A stretch of DNA of 38,982 nt from the NCBI GenBank assembly GCA_003225555.1, contig QIAM01000005.1, positions 1 to 38,982 of the forward strand, in the 5' to 3' direction. This stretch comes from Acidobacteriota bacterium (GTDB taxonomy: Bacteria; Acidobacteriota; Terriglobia; Terriglobales; Acidobacteriaceae). The notes under the pieces are model-generated. The model was given only the letters and a program-made list of their open reading frames with translations. It did not search any database and was not told the origin of the DNA. The translations under genes and the position numbers were made by a program. Shown here piece by piece: positions 26,089 through 34,171 of the stretch (within the stretch, counting starts at the first letter, position 1; each line of letters starts with the position of its first letter).

Positions 26089-27153
26089 TCATGCGCCGCG
26101 GGCAATTGCGACGGGACGGACTTTGCTGGTGAGTGCTTCCAGGAATTTATCGGAGGCAGTCATGAAGGCAAAGTGCCCGGCGTTGGGGATCAGAATCAAT
26201 TCTTTCTTGGGTGCCTTGACGCACTTGAAGTACTCAACGGCGGCCTGCGTGGGAGTGATTACGTCCTCCTGTCCTTGGATCACAAAGTAAGCGGTGTGGA
26301 TGTCACAAGCGGTCTTCGGCAGGTCAGTGGCGATCTGGTCGGGGATGACCTGCTCGCCGGTGAACTGCATTCCGTCTTCAAGATTCTTGAATTGTTCAGG
26401 CTCTCTAGCCTTTAATTCTGCCGCTTGGCTGCGCAGATGATGCAGCCACTCCTGATCAGAGGAAGCCCACAACGAGCGAAAATTGTATTTGTTGAGGAAA
26501 CTCCAGTGATCGCCATTGGTCGGGCCGGGGCGGCCAATGGCCTCAAGTTCTTTGACGGTCGCCTCATTCCCATCCTTGCGCGCTTTGGCCAACAGCAGGT
26601 CGTATTGGGTTTTGACTAGTACCATCCAGCTTGCGGCTTGGCCCGTACCAACGTAGGCAGCGAAGAGATCGGGGCGTATCTGCACCATCCGGGTGGCGAC
26701 TAGGGAACCCCAGGAGTGTCCGAGGACGATGATCTTCTTTTTGCTGAGATTGCCGCAGAGATACACAGCGAGCTCGACGCCGTCCTTTGAGATGCGGTCG
26801 AGCGTCACATCGGGCGTCTTTGTGCCGTAGCGACCGAAGGTGTGGCCGGAACCGCGCTGGTCCCATTGCACCACGATGAAGTCCTTCTCCCACGGCCTGT
26901 AGACTTCGTCTTGCGGCCATTGGGCCTCGCCCGGACCACCGTGAACAACGAGCAGAACAGGGTTTGCGCGGCTCTCGCCACGAATGCTGATCCACTGATC
27001 GATACCACCAAGCCGAACGAACGCTGTCTGGTCGATTCGTGCGCTGGAACTTTGCTCTTTTGCAATCGCGGCAACCCCGGAAATAACGATTGCAATGAGC
27101 CAGATCCAGTTTGCAACAGCACGTGTCTTTGCCTTCACGGAATGCTTAGTCAC
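26089..27153 (-). CDS. Alpha/beta hydrolase, proline-iminopeptidase-like (S33)
   Basis: A 354-residue hydrolase with an N-terminal membrane segment or uncleaved signal (WIWLIAIVISGVAAIA), so it is probably exported or anchored. The oxyanion motif HGGPG (71-75), nucleophile GHSWGS (Ser 147), acid in GQEDVIT (Asp 297) and base in NAGHF (His 327) complete the catalytic triad; WDQRGSG and a helical cap fit the prolyl aminopeptidase/tricorn-associated branch. Likely substrates are short peptides or amides; which is unknown. GTG at 27153 was chosen; a TTG at 27174 is possible and neither has a clear ribosome binding site. It is divergent from the methyltransferase. Confidence 0.8.
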   Translation of the reverse strand: MTKHSVKAKTRAVANWIWLIAIVISGVAAIAKEQSSSARIDQTAFVRLGGIDQWISIRGESRANPVLLVVHGGPGEAQWPQDEVYRPWEKDFIVVQWDQRGSGHTFGRYGTKTPDVTLDRISKDGVELAVYLCGNLSKKKIIVLGHSWGSLVATRMVQIRPDLFAAYVGTGQAASWMVLVKTQYDLLLAKARKDGNEATVKELEAIGRPGPTNGDHWSFLNKYNFRSLWASSDQEWLHHLRSQAAELKAREPEQFKNLEDGMQFTGEQVIPDQIATDLPKTACDIHTAYFVIQGQEDVITPTQAAVEYFKCVKAPKKELILIPNAGHFAFMTASDKFLEALTSKVRPVAIARGA

Positions 27154-27328
27154 GTTAAATCCGACAGACCTCAATTAGACGATGCAGATTGGGAATCGTT
27201 ACTAGGTCAGGCTACTGTTGCACAAGTAAGCGACTTGCCGCCTGCTGGTCGTCAAGCTTTACTCTCAAGAACAACCCAAGATTCCAGTACCTCGTTCCAA
27301 GAGTTGGGCGCCTTGCTACCATTAACAA

Positions 27329-27940
27329 ATGGATCGATCCAATGGATACGAAGCAGTCTCGGAAGAGTTTCTTGCGCGCCGTGGCAGTAGTGGGACTCGG
27401 TCTACTGCAATCGGCGTGACGGAAGTGCGCAAGTGGGCGATAACACTGCCGCGCGGCAGCAGCGTTATTGATCTGGGCTGCGGGCCCGGCTTTCCCATTA
27501 CGGCGGTACTGGTCGAAGAAGGACTTCAAGTCTTCGGGGTCGATGCAGCACCATCGTTTGTTGCGGCACTCCAACGCAACCTGCCCGGCATACCAATTGT
27601 TTGCGAATCCGTTCTAGAGTCGAGATTGTTTGATCGAGCCTTCGATGCTGTCTTGTCAATTGGGCTGATGTTCCTTCTCAAAGCCGAAGAGCAGGATCGG
27701 CTTATCCAGAGATTCGCCGAGATCCTGGTCCCGGGCGGCCGTCTGCTGTTCACCTCAACCGCCAAACCTGCAGTTTGGAATGATGCAATGACAGGGTTGG
27801 AATCAGTCTCTCTAGGAGCCGAGGAGTACAAGAAGCTGCTCGGAGCCGCTGGTATATCCGTTACAGAGGAGTTCGAGGATGTAGGCGAGAACCACTATTT
27901 CGACGGCTTCAAGGGAAAAATAGATACTCACACACTTTGA
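27329..27940 (+). CDS. Class I SAM-dependent methyltransferase
   Basis: A 203-residue soluble enzyme. Motif I is VIDLGCGPGFPIT (46-58), motif II acidic FGVDAAPSF, and a later LVPGGRLLFTSTAKP marks the end of the Rossmann fold. Methyl acceptor unknown; small-molecule detoxification is possible given the neighbours. The ATG at 27329 gives the natural N-terminus; no strong ribosome binding site. It ends 25 bp before the phosphotransferase gene, same strand, suggesting one transcript. Confidence 0.8.
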   Translation: MDRSNGYEAVSEEFLARRGSSGTRSTAIGVTEVRKWAITLPRGSSVIDLGCGPGFPITAVLVEEGLQVFGVDAAPSFVAALQRNLPGIPIVCESVLESRLFDRAFDAVLSIGLMFLLKAEEQDRLIQRFAEILVPGGRLLFTSTAKPAVWNDAMTGLESVSLGAEEYKKLLGAAGISVTEEFEDVGENHYFDGFKGKIDTHTL

Positions 27941-27965
27941 ACAAACCGGTCGCAACATCGGACGC

Positions 27966-28832
27966 ATGAAAATTCCGAAAGAACTCTTCGTGAATTGCCA
28001 AAAAGGACCTGAACGGAAGGCGTGGATGAGCGGTCTGCCTGTCCTGTTTCGAGAGCTAGAGACCCGATGGTCGCTACGCGTTGGCGAACCATTTGACCCC
28101 GCTGGTTCTTGCTCCTGGGTGGCACCTGCAACGCGCGCCAATGGCGAATCAGCAGTGTTGAAGCTCGCGATGCCGCACATGGAGGGACAGGATGAAATCT
28201 CCGGACTCGGCTTTTGGAACGGCAACGGCATTGTCAAATTGCTGGAAGCTGACCTTGAATCAGGCGCGATGCTATTAGAGCGCTGTCTGCCGGGAACTAC
28301 TCTCCATTCAGAACCGGAGCCACGACAGGACGAAGTTGTCGCGAACCTGCTGAAGCAAATCTGGAGCCTCACCCGGAACCCATCCGATCTTTCAGGTTTT
28401 CGGCCGCTGTCGCTAATGATCGAGTTCTGGTGCCGCGAAACCATCGCGCAAAGGCATCTCTGGCCGGATGCGGGGCTTGTGAACGAAGGTCTACGAGTCT
28501 TTAAGGAGATTGGCAGACCCGCCCTGACCGATGTGCTTCTGGCCACGGACCTTCATGCCGGCAACGTCCTACGCTCTCAAAGAGAACCTTGGTTGGTGAT
28601 TGACCCTAAACCATTCGTCGGCGATCGCGCATACGATCCCGTTCAGCACCTGATGAATTGCGAAACACGGCTTCATCGAGATCCAATTGAGCTGGTTCGC
28701 TGGGTTGCCGATCTCACCGAGGTCGATGCGGAGCGCCTCCGGCTTTGGACGTTGGCTCGTGCAGCAGCCGATCCGCGAGACGATTGGAAGGACGCCCGCT
28801 GGATGAGGACCGCTCGGAAGTTGGCGTTGTAA
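27966..28832 (+). CDS. Aminoglycoside/hydroxyurea phosphotransferase family, APH(6)-like
   Basis: A 288-residue kinase with the layout of streptomycin 6-phosphotransferases: early WVAPATRANGESAVLKLAMPH (nucleotide-binding lysine in VLKL), GAMLLERCLPG, the catalytic loop LLATDLHAGNVL (Asp and Asn), and the metal-binding VIDPKPFVGDRAYDPVQHL. The HxDLxxxN loop is complete in altered form (TDLHAGN). In this family many members are not resistance genes, so streptomycin or hydroxyurea as substrate is only possible. Co-directional with the methyltransferase. Confidence 0.85.
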   Translation: MKIPKELFVNCQKGPERKAWMSGLPVLFRELETRWSLRVGEPFDPAGSCSWVAPATRANGESAVLKLAMPHMEGQDEISGLGFWNGNGIVKLLEADLESGAMLLERCLPGTTLHSEPEPRQDEVVANLLKQIWSLTRNPSDLSGFRPLSLMIEFWCRETIAQRHLWPDAGLVNEGLRVFKEIGRPALTDVLLATDLHAGNVLRSQREPWLVIDPKPFVGDRAYDPVQHLMNCETRLHRDPIELVRWVADLTEVDAERLRLWTLARAAADPRDDWKDARWMRTARKLAL

Positions 28833-28970
28833 TTCTTTCGTTCGCTGATTCCTTCATGGATCGATTATTAATCCTGACCAGTCGGATTGTGGAACGCAAG
28901 TTGAGCGAACTGATTCAACTTGCCGAGTTGCTCCATGATGCGGCCGACTCGGGCTAACAAGGCCGATGGC

Positions 28971-29519
<549 letters not shown>

Positions 29520-29812
29520 TACGTAAGCGTACCGCCGATCAAGGTTAGATCAGAAGTTTTCTCATAAACGGTCAGGGTCCCCACACCGGAGTTTTGCCTT
29601 ACCAGTCGTTGGAACTTTTCCCCCTTTAACTGTGGATCGCCTCTCTAGAGAAATCACGCCGCTATGACCTGCAAGAATAGTTCTCCCTCAAAAAGTTATT
29701 GGACAAACGCAAGACGAGGGATCAAATTGGTAAACGCGTTAAGCAAAGAATCTGTCGGCCAGAGCAATCACGGCTTGGAGGCCAATCCAATGACAGATTC
29801 ATCCCTGAAGCC

Positions 29813-29855
29813 GTCGCGAGGAGAATGTTCGCCAGCCTCACGCTCTCCTCGCGAC
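29813..29855. promoter_or_regulatory. 12-bp perfect inverted repeat upstream of integrase 3
   Basis: GTCGCGAGGAGA (29813-29824) and TCTCCTCGCGAC (29844-29855) pair perfectly around a 19-base loop. There is no T-run after it on either side, so a terminator is unlikely; a dimeric operator or attenuator for the integrase 155 bp downstream fits better. Confidence 0.45.
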
Positions 29856-29925
29856 GACTTTCCTGATGCGTGTTTCAGCGGGCTCCAAAGGTGCCTGAGC
29901 AGGAAGGACCTGTCCGCCCAAACTG

Positions 29926-29957
29926 TTGAAACCTCCGATGGACGACGTTGCTATAAT
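29926..29957 (+). promoter_or_regulatory. Sigma-70-like promoter of integrase 3
   Basis: TTGAAA (29926-29931) and a perfect TATAAT (29952-29957) stand 20 bases apart, a long but workable spacer. The transcript would begin near 29964. This rules against the upstream starts at 29926 or 29938 and supports ATG 30010 for the integrase. Confidence 0.5.
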
Positions 29958-30009
29958 TCGCAACCAGGCGAACATCGGCGCTCCGATTTCTCCCCAGGAG
30001 ATGGAGCGC

Positions 30010-31182
30010 ATGGCAAAGAGGAGGTTTCAAAATCCCAGGCCTGAACGTCGTGGGGCTTGGTGGACAATGCGTGTTTGGCGCGATGAATTCATCGACGGCA
30101 GGCACGTTCGCAAACAACAGCGGGTCCGCTTGGCAGCCGTAACGGTGTCAGAGCGGGAGGTCAAGAAGATCGCGACCGAACACCTGCGACCGCTGAACCA
30201 AGGTCTGGAAAGTCTTGGATCGGCTACCAACTTCGAGCATTACATCGAAACAATCTACAAACCGGTGGTGAAGCCTCTGATGGCGACGACCAGTTTTGAT
30301 AGAACGCGAGGGGTTCTGGATAATTACCTCATTCCCGCGTTCGGAAAATGTTGCCTGCGCGACCTCACCGCACTCACCCTCCAAACGTACTTCTCGAAAC
30401 TCACAACGAGCACAACAAACCAAATGCTGTCGCACGAGTCGCGAGACAAGATCCGTGATGTGCTTTCGAGCGCATTGCGGTTCGCTGTGCAGCACGATCT
30501 TCTGGTGAGAAATCCAGCGGAATCGCTGCGCATACCTCCTGACAAGCGCGGCAAAAAGCGCAACAAACCCTACCTCACACCTCAGCAGTTCGACCTGCTC
30601 GTTGAACTGATTCCGGAACCGTACGCTTCGATGGTTTATGTGGCGATCTACACGGGGCTGAGGGTCAGTGAACTGGCAGGCTTACGTTGGAACGATATAG
30701 GCGCAAGCTCAATCACGATCGACGAGCGGTTTTGCCGAGGCGATTGGGGGGCACCAAAGAGTGAAGCCTCCAACGCAACGATCGGGGTGAACAGCTGCGT
30801 CGTTGACCGTATCCATCGGCTGAAGGGACTGACTGTCGAGGTTAGGGCCGGCAATGCAATTCGCAAGTACAAAGTCGTGAAGTCCGACGGTCCGGATGAC
30901 CTAGTTTTCCAGGGAGTTCGATCCGGCGGTCCGCTTCGCGACAACAACATACTCGTTCGGTTCATCAAGCCTGCAGCTCGGTCGATGGAGTTGCCCTGGG
31001 TGAATTGGAGAAGCCTGCGAACATCTCATGCGACCTGGCTGAAGATGGCCGGCGCCGACGTGAAGGACGCACAGGCACAAATGCGGCACTCACGTTCGAG
31101 CACCACGTTGGACATCTACCAGCAATTCGTGCCCGAAAGCCAGCAGCGGGCAGTCGACAGACTGAGCCGTTTGGTGAATTGA
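30010..31182 (+). CDS. Tyrosine recombinase/integrase 3, intact
   Basis: A 390-residue site-specific recombinase. ATG at 30010 (MAKRRFQ) has AGGAG nine bases upstream. The N-terminal basic DNA-binding part (RRGAWWTMRVWRDEF) is followed by a core-binding domain and the catalytic domain: Arg in IYTGLRVSEL, Lys in APKSEAS, box II WRSLRTSHATW (Arg and second His kept, first His replaced by Arg, as I recall for related integrases), RHSRSSTT and the Tyr nucleophile in LDIYQQF. It ends 57 bp left of the third tRNA-Phe-derived repeat and is unrelated in detail to integrases 1 and 2, although it uses the same site. It is the only integrase here able to act, so it may also mobilise the older islands in trans. 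Confidence 0.92.
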   Translation: MAKRRFQNPRPERRGAWWTMRVWRDEFIDGRHVRKQQRVRLAAVTVSEREVKKIATEHLRPLNQGLESLGSATNFEHYIETIYKPVVKPLMATTSFDRTRGVLDNYLIPAFGKCCLRDLTALTLQTYFSKLTTSTTNQMLSHESRDKIRDVLSSALRFAVQHDLLVRNPAESLRIPPDKRGKKRNKPYLTPQQFDLLVELIPEPYASMVYVAIYTGLRVSELAGLRWNDIGASSITIDERFCRGDWGAPKSEASNATIGVNSCVVDRIHRLKGLTVEVRAGNAIRKYKVVKSDGPDDLVFQGVRSGGPLRDNNILVRFIKPAARSMELPWVNWRSLRTSHATWLKMAGADVKDAQAQMRHSRSSTTLDIYQQFVPESQQRAVDRLSRLVN

Positions 31183-31186
31183 ATTG

Positions 31187-31212
31187 TGACCGAATATGAC
31201 CAAGTGACCAAC
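31187..31212 (+). repeat. Three TGACC repeats after integrase 3
   Basis: TGACCGAA (31187-31194), TGACCAAG (31197-31204) and TGACCAAC (31205-31212) lie just past the integrase stop and before the attachment core. The position corresponds to the AGCGGACTGA pairs of the other integrase type, so these are candidate arm sites of integrase 3. Confidence 0.4.
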
Positions 31213-31239
31213 AGCGAGGCTTCTAAGTGATTGAAAATG

Positions 31240-31284
31240 TGGTGGCCAGGGACGGAGTTGAACCGCCGACGCCAGCCTTTTCAG
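31240..31284 (-). repeat. att junction 3: 3' half of tRNA-Phe
   Basis: Third copy, identical over 45 bp to the first. The next bases (GGCTT) almost restore the other strand of the anticodon stem, but the D-arm and acceptor 5' strand are absent, so this too is not a whole tRNA. The arm GTAAGTCATTGAAAGTCACCC follows at 31334-31354, and TTTTGTGGG is repeated at 31366-31374 and 31378-31386. Because an element-type arm lies on the right, this is probably a junction to yet another island rather than the chromosome border. Confidence 0.8.
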
Positions 31285-31576
31285 GGCTTCACTAACAAGT
31301 ATTCACAATGACTTGGAACGCACGGACGACACCGTAAGTCATTGAAAGTCACCCCAGGTCAGGAGTTTTGTGGGCTTTTTTGTGGGTTGACAAAATGGTC
31401 TGCACACTTCGAAATCGGCGTGATCGATTCGCTCGCAAGGTCATCTGCTACTGATTCGCCAGAGCCGACGATGGACAAGTTGTCCGTCGCCAGATTCTGA
31501 AGAATGTTGCACGACCCTGTAAGAGAGTAATGCGGGATTGCGAGGGATCGCCTTTATCTCGGAGAGAGAGCCTTGA

Positions 31577-32170
31577 CCGGCCACATTTCGATTCTATCGC
31601 GGTGTTGCGATACTGAAGAATGACGGCTAGGCCGAGGATGTGATGCAAGACGCTTATGTAAGGGCGTTCCAGTGCCTCGGTCAGTTCGCAGGGCGAGCGA
31701 AGTTCTCGACCTGGCTCACTCGTATCGCGGTACATGAGGCTTTGGCTCGGGCACATAAGGCAAAACGCTTCGAGGAATGGGATGACATGAATGAAAACAT
31801 GCAAGGCGAGATCGGGGCAGCCCCGCTGAAGTTAAACCCCGAATCTGAAACGGCCTCGGTAGAGATGAATAAAATCCTCGAACAAGCGATCGGGAGCCGT
31901 CCTGAGCAGTATCGGACAGTCGTGATGATGCGGGACGTGGAAGAAATGACAACTGGGGAGACTGCCGAATGCCTGTCGCTCACCGAAGATTACGTCAAGA
32001 TTCGGTTACACAGGGCCCATGGGATGTTGCGAAAGGAACTTTACCAAAGCGCCCGAATATCTGAAGCGAACGCATTCCCGTTTCATGCTCCTCGCTGCGA
32101 CCGTATTGCGACTAATGTTTTCGCCAGATTGGCAACGCTCGAAACACCGCAAAGGCGCGTCGGCATTTAA
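31577..32170 (+). pseudogene. ECF-type RNA polymerase sigma factor, broken
   Basis: Region 2 (AEDVMQDAYVRAFQCLGQFAG, FSTWLTRIAVHEALAR) and region 4 (MRDVEEMTTGETAECLSLTEDYVKIRLHRAHGMLRKEL) are intact from 31631 to about 32040, followed by the ...FHAPRCDRI tail typical of this Acidobacteria sigma group. Immediately upstream the frame still reads FRFYRGVAILKNDG, then a TAG (31628-31630) where homologs have an amino acid, and a TGA a little before (31574). The first 50 or so residues are thus lost; a GTG/ATG at 31640 could still give a shortened protein without full region 2. Confidence 0.75.
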
Positions 32171-32373
32171 GAGAGGGGTGCCAACCTTCAACAGGCCCAA
32201 TAACTCTTCTGGTAAATCTCCAACTCTCATAGCCGTCTGTAGCGTGCTTCAGTGCCAAATAGAGGGAGAACGGGCGATCACCGGCACGATGACTTTTCCC
32301 ACACCGCGGAAGAGACCTGATTGGACTGGCGGACAGACGCCCTCCCCTCATTCCCTCCGATACAATAGCCCTC

Positions 32374-32928
32374 GTGCCAGAACCCGCTGCTGCAATTGGA
32401 AAGACGCTCGCGAAAGTCCCAATCTTCTCTGGGCTGGAGGAGAACGAATTGAGTTTCCTCGCGCAACGTACCGTGCTGCGCAATTATTCTGCGGGCCAGA
32501 GCGTGTTCGGCGAAGGTGAGCCTTGCGCTGGGCTCTACGTCGTCGAAGCCGGCCATGTGCGAATCTTTAAGAGTTCGGCCAATGGGCGCGAACAAGTGCT
32601 GAGTATCGATGGACCGGGTAGTTCCATTGCAGAACTTCCCGTGTTCGATGGCGGGAACTATCCCGCATCTGTAACGACGATCGACGATGCCACGCTGCTC
32701 TTTGTCAGCAAGCAGGACTTTCAGGCTCTGTGCCTGGCCCACCCTCAGGTGGCGCCAGAAGCCATGTTGAAAGGAGCGCCCCGCCAAGGAGTCGTGCGGC
32801 GTGTCCCGGTTTCCTTCTGGGAAAGCAATGAGTCCGAGTTCTTCTTTGGCGCGAGTGACCCATTGATCCTGCGCCCGGTTCTTTGCGAGTCCAGAGCTTC
32901 TAACCAGTCGCGCTTGGTTGCTCGGTAG
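32374..32928 (+). pseudogene. Crp/Fnr-type regulator lacking its DNA-binding domain
   Basis: GTG 32374 opens a 184-residue frame. Residues 1-130 are a cyclic-nucleotide-binding-type sensor domain: VPIFSGLEENELSFLAQRTV, GEGEPCAGLYVVEAGHVRIF, SIAELPVFDGGNYPASV (phosphate-binding-like loop) and LLFVSKQDFQALCLAHPQVA. After HPQVA the sequence turns into unrelated Arg/Ser-rich text, and the expected long helix and winged HTH are not found in any frame. So either a sensor-only relic or a decayed gene. No ligand can be inferred. Confidence 0.7.
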
Positions 32929-33019
32929 TCAATTTCAAGGTCGGTGTACTTTTTGGCTGAGCACCAAAACCGGAGCTGCTTGTCCTTTTGACCATTGGAG
33001 TTTGCAATTCTTCGCCCAG

Positions 33020-33304
33020 CTAACGAGACAGATCGACGAATGACATGCTCTCGCCTTCTGATCGAAGGTGACCGATGTGTGCAAAGAGCTCATTTCGTTC
33101 GTCGTCATTCGCCGCGTACAGCTTTTCAGCTCGTGCGTACAGAGGCGCTGCGGCGGCGCTGTTGTTAAGCCAATAGAAATGATCGGCGGTGGGAACGATC
33201 ACCAGGGCGTTCGTGGACTGCAATGCTTCAGCTGAATCCTTAGTTCGTTTGGCCGAGCTTGAGCTGCAATGTGGTGGTGAGCCATGAAGGCGTACAACGA
33301 TCAT
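33020..33304 (-). pseudogene. Fragment of a TPR-like protein (uncertain)
   Basis: The frame's middle and end (SAAAAPLYARAEKLYAANDDERNELFAHIGHLR) look like one to two tetratricopeptide-type helices, as found in larger Acidobacteria TPR proteins. The first 45 residues have no likeness, and the protein stops soon after. Probably a remnant; a real small gene cannot be excluded. Confidence 0.3.
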
Positions 33305-33782
33305 CCATCAGGACCGCTAAGATCAGAGCGACAGCTGATGCCATCTTCCTTCGGACACGAATCCTCACGCAAAATCCCGGTCTGCTGAGGTAGTTCTCAG
33401 ACGTTTGAAGAGGAATTACGATGTAGCGGTACCGACATTGTACCCAAACAGCAGAGTGTCCGGCTATCTAGCTGCCGCAGTTCGAAATTCGAACTGAAAA
33501 GAGCACAGCCTGAAATATTTGCAGCCCCTTGCAGGTTAATGCCATGAAAGAACGGCCCCACGCATCCCCGCCTCTTGGCAACGCCAAAGTGGAAGAGCTG
33601 CTATCATAGTTGTTGAGGCGGTTACGTTTTTCTCCTCTTTCAGGTCTTCTGACCTAAGCCAGTCCATCTGAAGTTTTCCCACCTTAGGCTTTTCAGCGAG
33701 TGAAGGGTTTGCCAATTTCGTCCGTAGCGATCTTGCCCGACTGGCTTGGTCGATGCAGAACTCGCCAAGAAGGGTCGCTCAT
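33305..33782. other. Gene-free stretch
   Basis: Nearly 480 bp with no supported gene. It contains a perfect palindrome at 33478-33496 and a short ribosome-site-like AAGAAGGG just ahead of the membrane zinc-ribbon gene. Otherwise nothing recognisable. Confidence 0.35.
33478..33496. promoter_or_regulatory. Perfect 9-bp palindrome
   Basis: CAGTTCGAA-A-TTCGAACTG is a complete dyad with a one-base centre in a gene-free region, 287 bp upstream of the small membrane protein. It looks like a binding site of a dimeric regulator; the protein is unknown. Confidence 0.35.
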
Positions 33783-33974
33783 ATGAACGCAACCAGTATT
33801 GCCTTCGGGCTGCTTATCGTGATCTTCACGATCCTGCTGCTCCTATGGAAGCGCCAGCTGATACCACAGATCACCGGGGTTCGATCACAAAGAATGTGTC
33901 CAGCTTGCGGATTGATCACATCGCCGAAAGCCCGTTGCTTAGAGTGTGGCGTGGCCACTGTCTCAACGCGGTAG
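33783..33974 (+). CDS. Small single-span membrane protein with zinc ribbon
   Basis: A 63-residue protein: MNATS, one hydrophobic helix (IAFGLLIVIFTILLLLW), a basic turn, then a C-terminal four-Cys ribbon CPACG-x9-CLECG. The Cys pairs would lie on the cytoplasmic side by the positive-inside rule. ATG at 33783 was chosen because the helix follows directly and AAGG lies 10 bases before. No family known to me; such proteins may tether zinc-dependent interactions at the membrane. Confidence 0.6.
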   Translation: MNATSIAFGLLIVIFTILLLLWKRQLIPQITGVRSQRMCPACGLITSPKARCLECGVATVSTR

Positions 33975-34171
33975 TGTCGTAACACCCGGAACGAACTGCG
34001 AGCGGCCCTTTTCAGCCCCGCTTTGTCTTTAACTTAGGAGCAGATGTCTTGCCAAGCACAATTCTTTTTCCCAAGCGAGTTCTGGAAGTAGTCAGCCCGC
34101 GGCCCTTGGCTCAGGAAGGCACTGCAGCGCCTCGTGCCCGATAGCAATCAAAGGCATCCCTGCCGAGTCGA

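Larger units (their letters stand above)
29520..30009. other. Gene-free region ahead of integrase 3
   Basis: About 490 bp without a supported gene; a 126-codon plus-strand frame from 29664 has no family likeness and is not counted. It holds the strong inverted repeat at 29813-29855 and a promoter-like pair near 29926-29957, both probably controlling the integrase. Confidence 0.45.

Noticed and set aside
27966..28832. Calling the APH(6)-like kinase a proven streptomycin-resistance gene
   Set aside because: Family match alone does not give the substrate; many relatives are not resistance enzymes.
28856..28957. 33-codon plus-strand frame after the APH(6)-like gene (MDRLLILTSRIVERKLSEL...)
   Set aside because: Helical-looking but without ribosome binding site or any family likeness; too short to support.
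29664..30044. 126-codon plus-strand frame overlapping the integrase 3 start
   Set aside because: It runs through the inverted repeat and promoter, has low-complexity Ser/Arg composition, and overlaps a well-supported gene in another frame.
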